Assembly: GCA_046160485.1 (NCBI GenBank)
Contig: JBJXGV010000005.1
Coordinates: forward strand, 1 to 24,212
Direction: 5' to 3'
Origin: JBJXGV01 sp046160485
GTDB taxonomy: Bacteria > Orphanbacterota > Orphanbacteria > JBJXGV01
DNA: 24,212 nucleotides
In this document: positions 23,692 through 24,212 of the stretch, one piece after another
How positions within the stretch are numbered: the stretch's first letter is position 1
Layout: every line of letters starts with the position of its first letter
Translations under genes and position numbers: made by a program
Notes under the pieces: generated by a model
The model's database searches: none
The model's input: the letters and a program-made list of their open reading frames with translations, nothing else
What the model was told of the DNA's origin: nothing

Positions 23692-24212
23692 TCAATTCAT
23701 CGAACCAAAGGAGAGAAACCTCGTTGCGTTCAGCGAACCGAACGCGACGGTCGCGACGATGACGTCGAGATCGTCGCGCGCGAACGCCTCCTGGTTGCGC
23801 GCACGCTCGACATCCGAAAGCCCCGCGTGATACGGCGCGGCGCGCACGCCCTGCTCGCGCAGCCAATCCGCCGTCGCGTCGACCGAGCGGCGGCTGAGGC
23901 AATAGACGATGCCGCTCTCCCCGCGGTGACGCGCGATGACGCCGAGGATGTCGGCGCGCGTGTTGCGCCCTTCGCCCTTCTTCTGCGCGGTGATCACGAG
24001 GTTCGGCCGGAAGAACGAGCCCTTGAAGCCCGCGGGCTTCGTCATCCCGAGTTCGCGGATGATGTCGCCCGCGACGCGGCGCGTGGCCGTCGCCGTGAGC
24101 GCGAGTACGGGAATGTCGCCGAGTTCGCGCTTGAGCCCCGAGAGCCGGCGATACGCCGGACGAAAGTCGTGTCCCCACTGGCTGATGCAATGCGCTTCGT
24201 CGACGACGACGA
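23692..24212 (-). pseudogene. recQ: RecQ helicase continuation, truncated inside motif V
   Basis: This is the continuation of the recQ gene that starts at 595. It carries VVVDEAHCISQWGHDFRPAY, LTATATRRV (motif III), IVYCLSRRSVDATADWLREQG (motif IV region), AAPYHAGLSDVERARNQEAF and VIVATVAFG (motif V). RecQ proteins continue from there with MGIDKPDVR-like residues; here the frame instead reads SLNATRFLSFGSMN and stops. The change falls at about 23737. Missing are the rest of motif V, motif VI with the arginine finger, the zinc-binding and RQC domains and any HRDC domain, so the product could not be a working helicase. DNA beyond the break leads directly into the promoter region of the lipoprotein operon. 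This is either a real rearrangement junction or a chimeric join. Confidence 0.88.
24099..24212. repeat. Terminal direct repeat, right copy
   Basis: Identical to bases 1-114. Removing one copy gives a 24,098-bp circle in which the recQ reading frame is continuous. Confidence 0.95.

Noticed and set aside
23447..24190. A 247-codon minus-strand open frame overlapping the recQ remnant
   Set aside because: Over its upstream two thirds it is an Arg-rich shadow of the recQ frame, and its downstream part covers the TTGACA/CATATT promoter and the operator. No family is recognisable.
1..24212. CRISPR arrays, insertion sequences, prophage genes, integrase or toxin-antitoxin genes
   Set aside because: I looked for regular spaced repeats, terminal inverted repeats with transposases, and small paired genes, and saw none. 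The only direct repeats are the terminal overlap, the OppF-internal duplication and the paralogous gene pair.

Overview
The window is most economically read as one closed contig. Bases 1-114 are identical to bases 24099-24212, and a RecQ helicase reading frame on the minus strand runs off the left edge and continues in frame at the right edge. Joined there, the sequence is a 24,098-bp circle. It carries no replication, partition, mobilisation or integrase gene. The DNA is GC-rich. Two secreted proteins end in FlgD-like/Por-type C-terminal domains, and a third ends in a short SSWGQIKGLFR tail. This points to a Gram-negative bacterium of the FCB group; Candidatus Eisenbacteria or a relative is my best guess, from family knowledge rather than a search.

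The cargo is a nearly complete beta-1,3-glucan (laminarin/callose-type) utilisation locus without SusC/SusD. Left part (1-3020): the 5' half of recQ (minus), a DUF4342 protein, and a secreted GH16-family protein with an N-terminal carbohydrate-binding-like module and a C-terminal FlgD-like domain. Second block (3022-9469, all minus): two paralogous secreted binding-domain proteins, a secreted GH17 enzyme, and a roughly 1180-residue cytoplasmic phosphorylase of the GH94/GH149/GH161 type. The third block (9665-15339, plus) is an operon: an OppF-type ATPase with an internal tandem duplication, a cytoplasmic GH1 beta-glucosidase, and a 1061-residue protein that joins a clan GH-A TIM-barrel hydrolase to what looks like an outer-membrane beta-barrel. 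Fourth block (15359-23450, minus) is a tightly overlapped seven-gene operon: glycan-binding lipoprotein, ROK-family regulator, GH16 lipoprotein (laminarinase type), family-5 solute-binding lipoprotein, OppB-, OppC- and OppD-type proteins. The third and fourth blocks converge with 19 bp between them.

Proposed flow: surface lipoproteins and FlgD-tailed proteins bind glucan; GH16 and GH17 enzymes cut it; the hydrolase-barrel fusion may process and/or admit fragments through the outer membrane; the Opp-type ABC transporter imports oligosaccharides; the phosphorylase and GH1 enzyme convert them to glucose 1-phosphate and glucose. The two convergent operons, each holding part of the transporter, have consensus-like promoters followed at the same place by a matching 25-bp inverted repeat (ACTTTGTT-N9-AACAAAGT type), a good candidate for the operator of the encoded ROK regulator.

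The main oddities are the recQ frame, which breaks off inside helicase motif V and joins the upstream region of the fourth-block operon; the hydrolase-barrel fusion; the duplication inside the ATPase; and the shared operator.
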